From Lecanosticta acicola (taxonomy: Eukaryota; Ascomycota; Dothideomycetes; Mycosphaerellales; Mycosphaerellaceae): 64,000 nucleotides of DNA. Positions 1 through 11,340 of the stretch are shown piece after piece; position 1 is the first letter of the stretch, and each line of letters opens with the position of its first letter. The notes under the pieces are model-generated. The model saw only the letters and a program-made list of their open reading frames with translations. It made no database searches and was not told where the DNA came from. The position numbers and the translations under genes are program-made. The stretch is taken from contig CAVMBE010000083.1 of NCBI GenBank assembly GCA_963674455.1, positions 62,001 through 126,000 on the forward strand. Reading direction: 5' to 3'.

Positions 1-1014
1 TTCCGGGCTTAGCCTGTACCGCTCGGTCTTCTCGTCGCGGGTCAGGTTGATTGTGACATTGATGTTTTCGTCGGCTTTGCGAGTGAACTCAAGTGTGTCA
101 AAGGAGACTTCAGGGCTGTGAGGATCGATGTTCGGGTTCTGCGGCGTCGGTTGCGGCTTCCGCCATTCGATTTGGCTAAACCCATCGGGCTGGAGATTTG
201 GATTGCGATCGAAGTCGATGGTCATGAATTTGAAGAAATGGCTGAGGCGTGGCCTGTGGGCCGGCGGGCGCTCGTCCTCCTCGTCATCCTCTGGGTCGTC
301 CAGCAGCCGGCCTTCGATCTTCACGCGAAACGTAGCCTGACTCTCCCCAAGCTCGAACATGCCGTCCTCGTTGCCTGTGCCTTCCTCCACGACCTGCCAC
401 GGTTGTCCTTCGGCTGTGTTTGAGATCCATATCCGCAGAATGCCTTCTCTCCGGGTGTAGCGTTGCTGTAGATTATCGCTGATGTCCAGCCTCTTGCGCA
501 TCATGACCGCGTCCAGCCTCTTCTCCACATCGCGCAACTTCTTGTAGCGATCGACTCCATCTCCAACAATGGCCTCGTTGATCTCGTCCGGAATATCGCG
601 GTCGGTCGGCTTCTTGGCCTGCCGGCGCGCAATGTCTTGGCGCCGGATGTTCTCGAGATGCTGCTGTTGTAATTGCGACTGGGTCAAAGCGGGTTGCTGG
701 GCGTGCGCTTGATGGGGAGGAGCGACCATAGGACCTGCAGCGCGAAAGGTTCGCTCAAGGTCAGCAAAGCTGATTTTGCGGTGGTGTGCGCGGGCTTGAT
801 CCATGTTGCGCTTGCGCTGCGATGCGATTTTCCACGCGCGGATCCGTGGAGAAGGAAAGGGTGAGATGATCTCGCGGGGAAAGCGTACAGCGCGAGCTGT
901 TTGCTAGGCAATTAGATGAATGAAATGCGTGAATGGCATACCAGGACCTCGTCTTGTTGTCGCAGGGCTCCGATTCTGGGCTTGTGGAGCATAGTTTCGG
1001 CTCTGGCCATACAT
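1..1014 (-). CDS. ssr3: SWI/SNF and RSC complex subunit Ssr3/Swp73-type, 5' part only
   Basis: Chromatin-remodelling subunit of the BAF60/Swp73/Rsc6 family, acting in the nucleus. Proposed exons are 942-1014 and 1-734 with a 207-nt intron (735-941, GTATGC donor, CTGCAG acceptor). Splicing joins an N-terminus starting MYGQSRNYAPQ to a Gly-Pro-Met stretch and a Gln-rich linker. The visible 269 residues contain the conserved segment VGDGVDRYKKLRDVEKRLDA, followed by MMRKRLDI and later LRIWISNT. A block ending in TIDFD and EWRKPQ sits just before where the SWIB/MDM2 domain would begin. That domain lies beyond the left edge, so the gene is truncated by the window. The first ATG inside exon 2 (position 804) would lose the family N-terminus, which is why I prefer the spliced start at 1014. 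Confidence 0.85.
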
Positions 1015-1871
1015 CCCGCCGATCGCTTCGCCAAGCTTGGCTTTCGGCCTCGAAGTTGGTTGGTGATGCAGATTGCGAGGAAAGAAGAGATGGAAGTCGG
1101 GCGGAAGCAGTCGATGAAGACGCGTTGAGGAGGACGCGATGAGGTGTGGGTGGATGGAGAAGCGAGAGAGCAGGGGCATCCAAAAGGGAGGGTGGAGATT
1201 GAGGGGTTATTGACACCTCACATTTCACCTCCATTTCACTCCTGTCTTGTGCGACCACTTGTACCTACTACTATCACGGGAACCTGACCACATTATTGCA
1301 CATTGGCGATGGCTCTACACGGTTATCTGGTGCCATTTCGCGTATCTACGGCGGCGGGTGCCGAGCACGCGTCGATCGACCCGTCGATATGATGCAGATT
1401 TGGAGGAAGCAAGAACGACATCTGATCAACAGCATTTCCAGGTTGGATCCCTCCTTCAGGGCACCCATCCTACAGGCACGGGAAGTCATGGAGCCGCACA
1501 GGACCTCAGCGGACGCTTCGGCACACGAAGCTCAAGATGGATACGCCTCTACTCGAATGAGACGGGCGCTCAACAACCTAAGCCACATTAAATACAAAAT
1601 GCACATGATCCTGTACATCCTGGGTATCACCGAAGACATGCCTCGTTACAGCGTCTGCGCACATCGGAGCGTTGTCTCGACGGCTGCTACTGTTGGTGTT
1701 GCGCCCTCGGACCTGTTGTGCATTCATGCACCTCGAAGTATCATCTCGGCGGCTGCTATCGCGCATCTTGCGCTATCCGACTCGCTATTGCCCTGAGTTT
1801 GGCTAGGATTCTCGGGAAGACGATTATATCGTTCCGCTATGGAAAGACGCTGAACTGGATCGGAATATCAG
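1015..1871. other. intergenic, 5' side of ssr3 and 3' side of the kinase gene
   Basis: The stretch holds the presumed promoter and 5' UTR of ssr3 and the 3' flank of the kinase gene. A plus-strand open frame at 1296-1796 resembles no family I know. It contains two imperfect 69-nt units (1659-1727 and 1728-1796). No RNA gene seen. Confidence 0.5.
1659..1796. repeat. imperfect tandem duplication, about 69-nt period
   Basis: Two adjacent units start at 1659 and 1728, each beginning with gcac, sharing tctcg and cggctgcta blocks at the same offset. Many of the differences are C/T or G/A. The similarity is visible by eye but only moderate. Confidence 0.4.
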
Positions 1872-4816
1872 CTAGAACACCCGGTAATGCTCGAGCAGCG
1901 CCAGCAGATTTGTCCGATCTGTTGATGTTCATCAGCAAGAGGGCAGCTTCGAAATTGCGGTGCACAACATACCCACAGAACGCTCAGGGAACTCTATTTC
2001 CAGTCGCTTGAGCCTCGTTTTTGATTCTCGGATGAGCTCATTCAGCTGCGCCGGCGACATGGGAATACCAGGATACTGCTCATCTGGCCCAGAAGGTGAT
2101 GCAACTTTTACACTCGGCTCAAGCACTGCCACTGGAAAGGATGCGTGCTCTCCAGCTCGTGAGAAAGATACTTTTCGAGAGTCGCCAGCTCGACTGTCGA
2201 GCTGGATGTTTTCCCGATCTACTGCAGGTCAAGTCAGCCTCCATGGTTATGCAGGTCTCAAAGTTACGTACGCTCAACGATGATGGCTCTCATGCCAGTA
2301 TTCGCTGCTCTAGAGGGGCTATTGCTTGCCATAGTGAACAGCGCCAGCTTGAAGCGACTGTTTTGAGCTGCAGGCAATGACCTTGCATCCCCTGCCACGG
2401 CAATGGATCCTCTCTGGCTCGACGAGCTTCCGCTCTCCGAAGCCGATGCTGGCTGCAACTGGCTTTGTTGCGATTCGAACCTCTGGTGGTATCCTCGCTT
2501 GTCGTATGTGCTCCAAAGCTGGACGCGGCTGGCCCCCATACTTTCAATTCTGGAAGGCAATGGTGGTCGCCTGATATGCAGCTCGCAGGCTTGACATCGG
2601 ATACTATCACCGATTAGCACGACCTCTTGGATGTACTTTCTTCTATCGACGCCTTACTCTAAACCGGCGCTGGACGATCCCAAGGCCACCTGCTGATGGG
2701 ACAAAACAGCGAAGAACTTCAGGTACTCCGCAACTCTTTGGAAGTGAAAGAGCATTTCGCCGCCGTGAAGATGATGAAAGGCGACGCTCAGCGTTCCAAT
2801 TGTGGACTGGGGTGTCGAAAGCAAAGTTCTGTCTTCAAAAAATGGTATAAGAGCAATCTTTTCTTCCTTGATCAACCCTTTACCATTCCAAGGCTGGTCG
2901 TATATCTCGGCGACAAGTATTGCTTCATCGGTATCGCTTGGCGTACGATCTCGGAAATAGAACAGGTTGCAAGGCAACGACCGTTGAAAGTTGCGCCCCC
3001 AACAAAGAGTCGTCATGTCTGCCAGCTCCGGGTCCAGGAGAGCTCTCTTGCTCGTCGATATCATAGTTTTCCAGCTGTGCCTTTCGACCGGTTGAAGTGC
3101 CTCCAGACAGTGCTTTATCCGCCATTCACGACGCTTTGCTTCATCGGGGCTGAGCATGTTCCGGATGCACCAGGCAACTCGTTCGACGTTTGACTGCGGA
3201 CCTCTTTCGAGAGCCTTTAACTTCGTTTCTGTCGCAGACCTTAGATGAGGAATGTGCCTTTGGTCTCGATACCAGAATGCAGCATCCTGATGGTTCTCCC
3301 TCGACTCGCGCCCACGAGCATTGAGGAATCCTACTGCGTCGGCCGTCTGAAGATGGACAAGAACTTCAAGAAGCACACATCCCAAGCTCCACACGTCGTA
3401 GTTTCGTCGCATAATGATTTCTCCAGTGCTCGGTTCTTCAGAGGGGTCTGCTTCTGGCGGAGCATAATCATATGTGGCTGGAGCGTCAGCTTGTCCAGTC
3501 GTCTGAGACGCCGGGTGTTCATCAAGGCGAGCCCGCCCAAAGTCTGCGAGAAGCAGTTTTGCGGGGCGCTGATTCCGGATCTCTACCAGGATATTTGCGG
3601 GTTTGATGTCAAAGTGTTGGGCATGGATAACGTCGCCCCGGTCAGGCCGAATGTCCGGGTGATGAAACTCATGAAGACTCTTTACTGCGTCAACAATGCC
3701 CAGCATGGCCTTCCACAGTCCATGGTCCAGGATGCCCTCCAACGGCACCGGCGGCTGCATTGCGTTGTCGAAGCGGCTAAGTATCTGCGCTGACTGCTGT
3801 ACAGGTCTGTACAAAATACCCCTGCCAAGGTCGAACTCGTTGAAGCGGAAAACAATACTAATACGCTGGTTGAGAGGATCCTGCTCTTCGAAGGCAAATA
3901 ACATCCTCGCAATGTTGGGATGATGCATTCCGTTGATGATATTGAGCATCCTGACCTCGTCACGTGCCTCTTGACACAAATCATTGCCTACTCGGGGCGG
4001 ATGAAACGTGAGCTCTTTGCGAAAGAGAGTTCGCCCCTGGAGTTGCTCAGAGAGCGCATAGCCATCTGCTATCTTGAATTTGATGTATCTCCGATTGAGA
4101 CGTCCTTGGAACGCAGGACTCTCTTCCACAAATGGCATATTCTGCCTTCGAGCGCTGGGAAACATGGTTCCGCTGATCGAGAATGATCGGATTCGCACAA
4201 GCCAGGCTTTTGCCCTGACGGTGTGAATGAATTTGTCAGCGATTGATCCTACAGTCTCTCCCGACCATGCTGGATTTGAAAGGAGCGGTCTGAAAAGTCG
4301 CTCGACCCTGTCTTGGTCTCCTCTCGAACCAGTGTCGCTCGACCTTGAATCGCCGCCAATCTTCACTTCCAAGTCTGAAAGGAGGTCATCCACTGTGCTG
4401 CAGTCCGAGTGAAAGAACTCTCTCAATGCAAATGTGCACCCGCTCAATATCAGCACCGCAAGCGCATTACGCTTCGTGGGGTCCTGCAAAGCGGATCTGT
4501 GTATGGTTTGTGCGGCTTCGACGGCTTTTCTGGGAGTGCTCCCGACCCAGAGCGGGCCACATAACGCCTCGCAACGACATTGCGAAAGCTCCAACACAAC
4601 TCTCTCGTCCGCGAACGCTTTCTGCAGAGACGATGGTGTTGGAAGCAAATCGGAATCGTCGGATGCAGCCTCATCGTGGCTCCCTTGTCGAGAGTTGCTT
4701 GTTCTTCGTGGTGCTTCGTTCTTTTTGATTGCAAATCGTCTGATGTTTGCGTTCGCTGCTCCTGTCACTGATTTGCACTCGGCATTGCGCGCGATCCTCA
4801 GGAAGGTCTCCTCCAT
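1872..4816 (-). CDS. divergent protein kinase with fungal C-terminal tail
   Basis: Four exons are proposed: 2658-4816, 2272-2603, 1973-2221 and 1872-1918, with introns of 54, 50 and 54 nt, giving 928 residues. The first intron (GTAAGG donor, CTAAT branch, GATAG acceptor) removes an in-frame TAA at 2654-2656 and rejoins the same frame. The kinase domain lies at about residues 250-560. It shows HFDIKPANIL (about 400, HRD-loop variant), DFG (about 425), APPEAD, and DVWSLGCVLLEV. I do not see a glycine-rich loop, and the likely ATP lysine is in FRKEL. The N-terminal 200 residues contain a Cys-rich helical part of unknown function. The tail (about 650-928) carries a block ending in GASRVQLW, then a polar linker and a Leu-rich end. 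The substrate is unknown. The kinase fold is clear; activity is not proven. Confidence 0.8.
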
Positions 4817-5348
4817 CTGGGTGGATATGGCAGTGCATCCATGTGAAGTTGTTGCGCTGGACTGATGTCTGCGTCGTCATAACGATGAAGGCTGGAGGAG
4901 AGAACTTGTGCATCTACCTGAGCCTCCACGGACTTCTGTACTGCAGTACCTAGCAAGAGCTCACTGCAGAGGATCCGCCCTTATCGAAGCTGCAAGTTAA
5001 TAAAGAGCAAGCGAGAGGCGGAGGAATGTGGCGTTTCCTGGCGTCGAATCACACATACAGCTCACCGCAATCCATGCACGCGATGCATTCATTTGCGTTC
5101 GACTCCACGGGACCGGTCAGATTCTGTGGGACCGGTCAGATTCTGTGGCCAGGGCCCCTAATTGGGACAGGAAACTCGATAATAATGGACGGTCCCACCG
5201 CAGACCTGTTCAAACACCGCGCTTCGGACTCCACCTTGGTGGCTCGATCAAGCATTGTAAGACGAGAGAAGAAGCAGGATACAATATTCACAGAGTCTTA
5301 TAACCAACCGCATTTCGTCCTTACAGCTGCTTGCTCACAGCACAAGCA
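4817..5348. promoter_or_regulatory. divergent intergenic region between kinase and permease
   Basis: This 532-bp region separates two diverging start codons and must hold both promoters. It contains a perfect 19-bp tandem duplication (5109-5146) and a tataacc element near 5299 upstream of the permease ATG. No further gene is seen. Confidence 0.5.
5109..5146. repeat. perfect 19-bp tandem repeat, two copies
   Basis: Two identical 19-nt units (5109-5127 and 5128-5146), each beginning gggaccggtc and ending attctgt. They lie about 200 bp upstream of the permease ATG. Confidence 0.9.
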
Positions 5349-7570
5349 ATGGATTATGCTCATTCAGTCGCTTCAAGCGTCACTCATTCAGAACTTCATG
5401 GAAACGAGATCTCCGTCAGTTCACGCTCACCGAGAAGCTACATCTCTCCTGCCGCATCACTTGATGACGATACAGAACATCCTATACCCATTGAGCCTAA
5501 TCGCAGGTCGTTGGAAGACGATGTCCAACCGCGAGACCCGGCGGCTAGAGTGCCTGCGCACAGGAACCTGGAGTGGTGGGATGTTGCGGCATTGATCATC
5601 AACAAAATGGTCGGGACTGGAATCTTCACTGGCCCATTTGCAACGATGTACTACACAAGGAGCAAGGCGCTGACCATGGCCTTTTGGGTGATTGGTTTCT
5701 TGTACACGCTGCTCAGGTAGGATGTCGACGCATGGATGGGGAGTGGGCATGCTGAACCCGTCATAGTATGTGCCTCTATCTCGAATATGCTCGGGATTTG
5801 CCCTACACGGGGGGAGAGCTGGTTTATCTAGACCACATCTTCAAGAACAAATTGCCCCGATTGCTGCTGTATACTTGGTGAGTGTTCAGTCGTTTGCATA
5901 TGGTTCGCAATGAGCTCATCGACATTCTAGGTACACGTTCTACTTTGTCATCCTGTACACCACTTGCACCAACAGCCTGCAATTCGCGAGGTACACACTT
6001 ATCGCAGCAGACGTGCACAACCTCAATCCCGACAGGAGGCTTGTGTGCTTCGTCGCTTTCTGCATCACTACATTCATATGTCTGCTGCTCTACTTCGACT
6101 CACTGACCAGCCGCTATGTGAACGCTTCGACCGCATTGGCTAAAGTTGTCCTGCTGATCTGCACTCTTGCTGCTGGCTGCTGGTATCTGGGAGACGTTGG
6201 CGGACACCCCAATTCTTGGATAGAAACGCTCGAGATGAGCAATCCGCCGAAGTTCGGATGGACTGAAGGGCTGCTGCTGGTATTCTTCAGCTTCCACGGA
6301 TGGGAGAACGCGACATTTGTGAGTAGCTTCCAAGCGATCACGAATACGGGTGTATACTAACTCATATGAGGTCGCTGGTGAGATACCAAAATACTCCGTC
6401 TTGAGGAACGGCTTCATCGCAGCTGTGGTCACCGTTGGTGTGCTCTACACTGCCATTGTCGCAGTGTTCTGCTCGACTTTCCCACCAGATGCACTGCAGA
6501 CCGAGCAAGCGCAAGATCGCTTTCGCAACTATTTGCCTTTGTGGCTCGGAGACACCGCTCGTGCGCGACAGGCTGCCGCGATCTTGATTGCACTTAGTGC
6601 GGCTGGGTCCATGATCAGTGTTGCCTATACTTGCGTCAGAGTCAAGCATATCGTGGGCTGGGTGAATATCCTGCCGCTTTCCAACCTTTGGAGAAGGACC
6701 GACCTCTCCCGACACATGCGATATTTGCTCCCTGGATTTGGACAAGATTCGTGGCAAAGCTCAGTCAACCAAGCGATCGCTGTGCGTAGAGGAGCTCCGG
6801 AGGGTGGTCTCATCTTACACTACATCGTTTCGGTGATACTCATCTGTATCACCCCGGCATTTGACACTTTGAACGGAGCAATTCAGTCTTCGGGTAATGT
6901 TCTGATCTACGGACATTTCATTTACGAAGGTAAGCTTCGCTCGACTCGACAATGAAGAGGTATGCTCTGACAAGAAATAGCCGCCGTCGGTCTAGGTTAT
7001 GCCTTCTCCATCGAACCAAAGAGAAGAGAAGAACGAGAGATTCCAGCAAATGAATGGAATGCACCTGAAGCATTTCAATGGTTCACCAAAAATCGACGAG
7101 GTCTCATTGCGTTGGGCTCTACTACAGCTGCTGTCAGCTTGTTCATTCTGGCCATTGAGTTGACCCAGCCTTTAGGCAGATGGTACTTCGTAACAATAGT
7201 CGCAGTTACTTTCCTGTCAATGGTGTACTGGGCAAACATCGTGTGGCTCAGGAAAGGCTCCAAAACATCTCGGTGGTTGGGTCTTTCGTTCCAACCGCAG
7301 ATTCACGGCAAGGATGACTACAACAACCCATGGCGGCAATGCTCGCAATGCGCACGCTTGCCAGGACGGACACCACATCGCCACAGAGAAGACGGGTACT
7401 TGAACTACAACGAGGTCTCTTTCCTCGGCACTAAGTCAGGTCGTTTGATGGAGGCGGTGGCCCTTTGGTTCACGGGACACACTGCAAGCCCGATGAAGGA
7501 AGACTTGGAGCATGAGTTGGACGGTGAACCATGCTCCGACGAACGAGTCAATGGCGAAGTAAGGGCATGA
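5349..7570 (+). CDS. MUP1-type amino acid permease (probable methionine permease)
   Basis: Plasma-membrane permease of the amino acid-polyamine-organocation superfamily, closest in pattern to yeast Mup1/Mup3 and fungal LAT-like carriers. Five exons are proposed: 5349-5716, 5767-5877, 5931-6318, 6371-6929 and 6981-7570. Introns are 50-53 nt; the third has a CTAAC branch point. The total is 671 residues in one frame. After a polar N-terminus, the first membrane segment has the family signature INKMVGTGIFTGP (about residues 89-101). Further hallmarks are SLQFARYTLIAA, FSFHGWENATF and VAGEIPKYSVLRNGF. About twelve hydrophobic segments are visible. The C-terminal tail is long and hydrophilic compared with yeast Mup1. 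The substrate is inferred from family resemblance only. The start is the first in-frame ATG. Confidence 0.85.
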
Positions 7571-7876
7571 GTACGAGCTGTACAGGCTTGACGATGGTAA
7601 TCGCGTGGGAGACCACCATTGTTCACCGAGAACTTATCCATGGAGCTTCTGCCGCAGAACCGAGCCGCATAAATCGAGCCGCCCTCGAGCTTGTGCCCTA
7701 CGTGACACAAGGCGTGTGCGGCCTCTTTGCGCGTAGCTGTGACGCGTCGTGGCCCAGTCATCCGCCTCTGACTGCTGCCTCGTGTCGGAACCTTGTACAT
7801 AACGAGGCTCTGCTGGCTAGCCGGCTCTTCTGTCCCCTCTCTCATTACGTTTCTGTTCGACTCGAAAGAGCCCATT
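7571..7876. other. short intergenic region
   Basis: A 306-bp spacer between two genes in the same orientation. It holds the permease 3' flank and the CorA-like gene's promoter. Nothing else is recognisable. Confidence 0.5.
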
Positions 7877-10137
7877 ATGGCGGAGCAAACTCCAATAAAG
7901 ATGTACAGCAGGTCCTGGAAGACGACAGACTTGACTGAGTATGCCCGTGAAGCGCAGGTAAAAGAGGTCCTGGAAAAGCTGTTTCCGTACACGTACGATC
8001 AGAACGGCAAGAAACAACAGCACTTCGACATCAAGGTACAAACCCGATCACCTCAGGCGCTTGCTAGCCGGAAGTTGCTAACGGGCGGCTAGTCAAGGAC
8101 AGGAGGCTTTCTGCGAATCGAAGCCCCAACGGAGCTGAGCAAGGCAGACATTGCGGCCTGCTACAAGCGACCTACCACCACTACGCGCCGCAGCACTGGT
8201 TTGGCGAAGTACTCTTGAGGACTGCGCGAGACCAGACTGTGGTGCGCGCGTGCTTCCCGTGCCTATCAATGGCGTGTCGGGTGTCAGCGTCGATGCACGA
8301 GAGGCGGCGAAGTTCATGCACGAGATATCGGGGGCTGCGAAGCTAGTGCAAGCCAATCATCGCCGGCCCCCAGAAGACCGAGCGGGCAGTGAAGAATCAC
8401 CCAGCCTCAAGACAACTCACTCCGGTGTGAGTTCAGCTCTTAGTAGGAAATGGGGGATAAGATAGCTTCGAGGAAGGGCGGTTGTGCGGGTAGATTTACG
8501 GTATTATTTCGCCCTCGGCAGCTGTGTCCTGTGATACGTTCCAACTGATCATGTGGCCGCTACCCGGGAACTCCAATCTTCTCAGCTCCGGTATCGTTGC
8601 AGATGTCCAGGGTGCAGCCGATTGCTTCGAAAAGGCCGTGCAGGGCGAGTTGTTCTACGAAGACCCTGAAGACGTCGCAATCAAATCATGCACTCTCAGC
8701 GAGGATAGTGAGTAAGAGCAGATTCGTCACTGTCCAAACAGCAACTGATCAGCCCATGTAGAACCCTACGAGGAGGTCATTCTCCAATCCGAGCAAGACC
8801 TTTCAAAGCACCTGTAGGTCTCTGTCGTCGTCAAGAGGTACTTTGGTGCTGAGCCCTCTTTCCAGTGCTGGCACCAATACCGATTCAAGGACAAGCAGAA
8901 CGTTCATTGTCAGCCAGGAATCCTCCCGAAGCCCATTAGACGCCACATCATCAGCTTTTCAGGCTCTCCTGGAGTCCGTCAACGCATTTCCAGCTGTGAC
9001 GAAAATTGTCGATGCGTTCGTACCAGATTTCGGTTCGGATTACTACGCTGGCAGAGGCGGGATTCATTTTGCTCCTGCTCACGTTCACAGAGACACTAAA
9101 GGTGCGCCTGTCCACGCTGCGGTTATCTGCTACTCTTTCTGACGAATATTGCAGTGCTGGAAATATGCGCTCTGCTCAAATACGTGGAACGCAACGATCG
9201 CGGTGTTGGCGTCTTTGGATATTCGATCCGCCAGATGGGTGTCTATTTCAGCTTGGATGTCGAGGGGCAGAGAGATACGTCGATTCTCATCAACCCTTCG
9301 ATCGAGTTGTGGCGCCGCTTCAAAGCCCATTCTCCGTCGGGCGCCAAACCATGGGAACACTGGACGCACGCTCCATTGCTCTCGTTCACGTCCCTCGCAG
9401 CGGGATGGACGGCTTATGTCGGCGAGCTACATAACGCCGTGGTCAAGACTATGAACGACGCAGCGTTCTACAAGCCGGAAGGTATACTCAAAGTCGTGGA
9501 CACTGAAACCTTGAAGAGCAGTGCTGTTTTCAAGGATCGCCTTCAGCATGCGTCCCATGTGCTCGAGAACAACCGCCAGACGCTTCGTGCGGCCCTTGAC
9601 GAATCAAGGCGAAGGCAAAAACAGCTTCAGGATCCAGCAGAATCTGAATACGAGACGTTCCATCGAGGAGTTGAAGACACCATGAGAGAGCTGCAATTTC
9701 TTCAAAACCAAGTGCACCTGATCACGCAAAGGCTTGATCAGACTGCCACTTCTGTGAGTCTCCGCTTCCCGGTGAGGCACGCTTGCTTTGCCATCGGCTT
9801 ACGACTGCAGTTCCGAGACGTTGCAACAATTGAGAATTTCAACTTCATGGGGCGAATGACTGCGAGATCGATTGTCGAAGCGCAGGCCGTGCGAATCATC
9901 GCTCTGATCACCTTCATCCTCCTTCCGCCAACCTTCACCACCGGCTTTCTCGAGATGGGTTTCCTGCACGATATCTCGTACAATGACGGCAGATTGGAAC
10001 TGAAGGCCGATCCAGGGCTGCTGCTCTATCTGGCCATTACGCTCCCGCTCATGGTTGTGACCGTGGGGGGCTGGTTCCTTTGGGACTTTCGCACAAAGCG
10101 CAATCTGCAGAAACAGCGGGAGTATAATATCGTCTAG
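7877..10137 (+). CDS. CorA-like divalent cation transporter domain protein; frame uncertain in exon 2
   Basis: Fungal CorA-like membrane protein. Proposed exons are 7877-8035, 8093-8424, 8522-8707, 8762-8813, 8866-9101, 9155-9753 and 9811-10137. From 8522 to the stop every junction keeps frame (467 codons). Family features include an IRQMGVYFSLD segment, a long charged helix region (about 9480-9750), and two C-terminal membrane helices around RIIALITFILLPPTF and LLLYLAITLPLMVV. The GMN motif of bacterial CorA is absent; the first helix is followed by TTGFLEMGF. Exon 2 is the problem. It begins in one frame (GGFLRIEAP), later appears to code in a second frame (HHYAPQHWFGEV, about 8170-8240), and ends in a third (GVSVDAREAAKFMHE, about 8280-8320). 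I found no splice pair that repairs it. The gene may be a pseudogene, or this stretch may contain sequencing indels. Confidence 0.65.
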
Positions 10138-11340
10138 AATCTTGACCAGCATCGCGGAGCCGGACAGGATCTCAGGGGTCTATCCGGCACACGGGATGGA
10201 TACATTTCTGCACGCACGTGACAAACCCTTCATGGATTACCACAACAGGACAAGTCGCGCTCAAGTGAGCTTTGCATTAGTTCCTCTTAGCTCGTCCATC
10301 CCCAAGCGCAGCTCATTGAAATCGGTCTCCATCTGTACGTTCTGCTCGTACAGATTTGGCATCTTTGTGTTCTCCTATCCGCTTCAACTCCGCGATCTCC
10401 TGCGTTAGGATGCTTCTTCTTCTCCAGACAAGTGCTTTCATTCTGACAGTTCTTGCCGAGGTCTTCAAATTCCTTCTTCGACTTTTTCTTTTTCTCTCGG
10501 GATTTGTTGATGGCTCTTCCTCTGCTGCATCTGTCCTTCCTCTTCTCCTCCCGCTTCTTCTTGGCCAGTCTTGACTTGATGGCTTCCCCAAAATCCTCGG
10601 GCTCGCTCATCTCACCTGGAGCAGCCGACGTGAGGCTGTCAGCGGATGCACATACTGGACGTGCGGTTGGTAAAGTCTCGCGGGAGGCACGGTGTGCGAT
10701 TGTACGCTGGGCTGCGGAAATCTGCTCTGGTTTCTCCTCATCTGGTGGAATGTCGGCAGCGTCTTCGCACGTCAGAGAGACCGAACAGACACGAAATACC
10801 GACGAGCCATCGAGCCATAAGATGCCTTAAGGAATGGCGCGTGACTGCGGCAATTCTTATCGGAAGAACGATTCTCCGGCTCCGGTCGTCTCAGATGGCC
10901 CTTTCCCCCATACACAATATTCCTCCATACACGATACTCGAGGAAAGAAAACTTCTGAGAGATACGCCTCTTCTATCAGAGCGCAGAATGCTGCTTTCAA
11001 GGCTCCATACCAAAGCCGATGGCCGATGCATTCGTGCATGCATGAGATAGGCCAAGGTCGTTAGCTGCAGCAGGAGGATTCTCTCTGCCCGCAACCACCT
11101 GCAGCTTTCACGCGTGGCAGAGCGAGTATGGACGCCACGGCTATCTTGCTCGTGCATTGACCGCAGATCTAGATCGGAGGTGCGGTTAGTCGATGCGTTG
11201 GACGGCCAATGGCACCGTCATTTCGGCCAGGGCACGCCAGCTATCAGGCGGTATGGGCTTGCATGTGCCGGCCTATATGAGTTCCTCGACGTCTGCAAAG
11301 ATATCCCCTGGGGCTTGAGGGAGGTTTCAAAGCGGCTAAC
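10138..11340. other. intergenic, CorA-like to amidase
   Basis: Apart from the decayed coding stretch at 10261-10824, this 1.2-kb region shows no intact gene. The part from 10825 to 11340 would hold the amidase promoter. Confidence 0.5.
10261..10824 (-). pseudogene. decayed Lys/Glu-rich coiled-coil protein gene
   Basis: Coding-like sequence runs on the minus strand but changes frame. It begins right after a TAA in frame with GILWLDGSSVFRVC, without a usable ATG. It continues through a Pro-containing linker into a strongly basic helix (SRLAKKKREEKRKD, KSREKKKKSKKEFEDL). It then moves to another frame (SILTQEIAELKRIGEHKDAK) and to the third frame (NLYEQNVQMETDFNELRLG) before a TGA at 10261-10263. 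The heptad-like pattern is maintained across the switches, which is what a coiled-coil gene broken by small indels would look like. I cannot name the family. The alternative is an intact gene with introns I failed to see. Confidence 0.4.

Noticed and set aside
1296..1796. Plus-strand open frame of 166 codons
   Set aside because: No family resemblance and no splice partner. Its second half is the duplicated 69-nt unit, which alone can explain the open frame.
2467..2482. tRNA T-arm-like string (gattcgaacc)
   Set aside because: It lies within exon 2 of the kinase gene, and no cloverleaf partner arms could be found around it.
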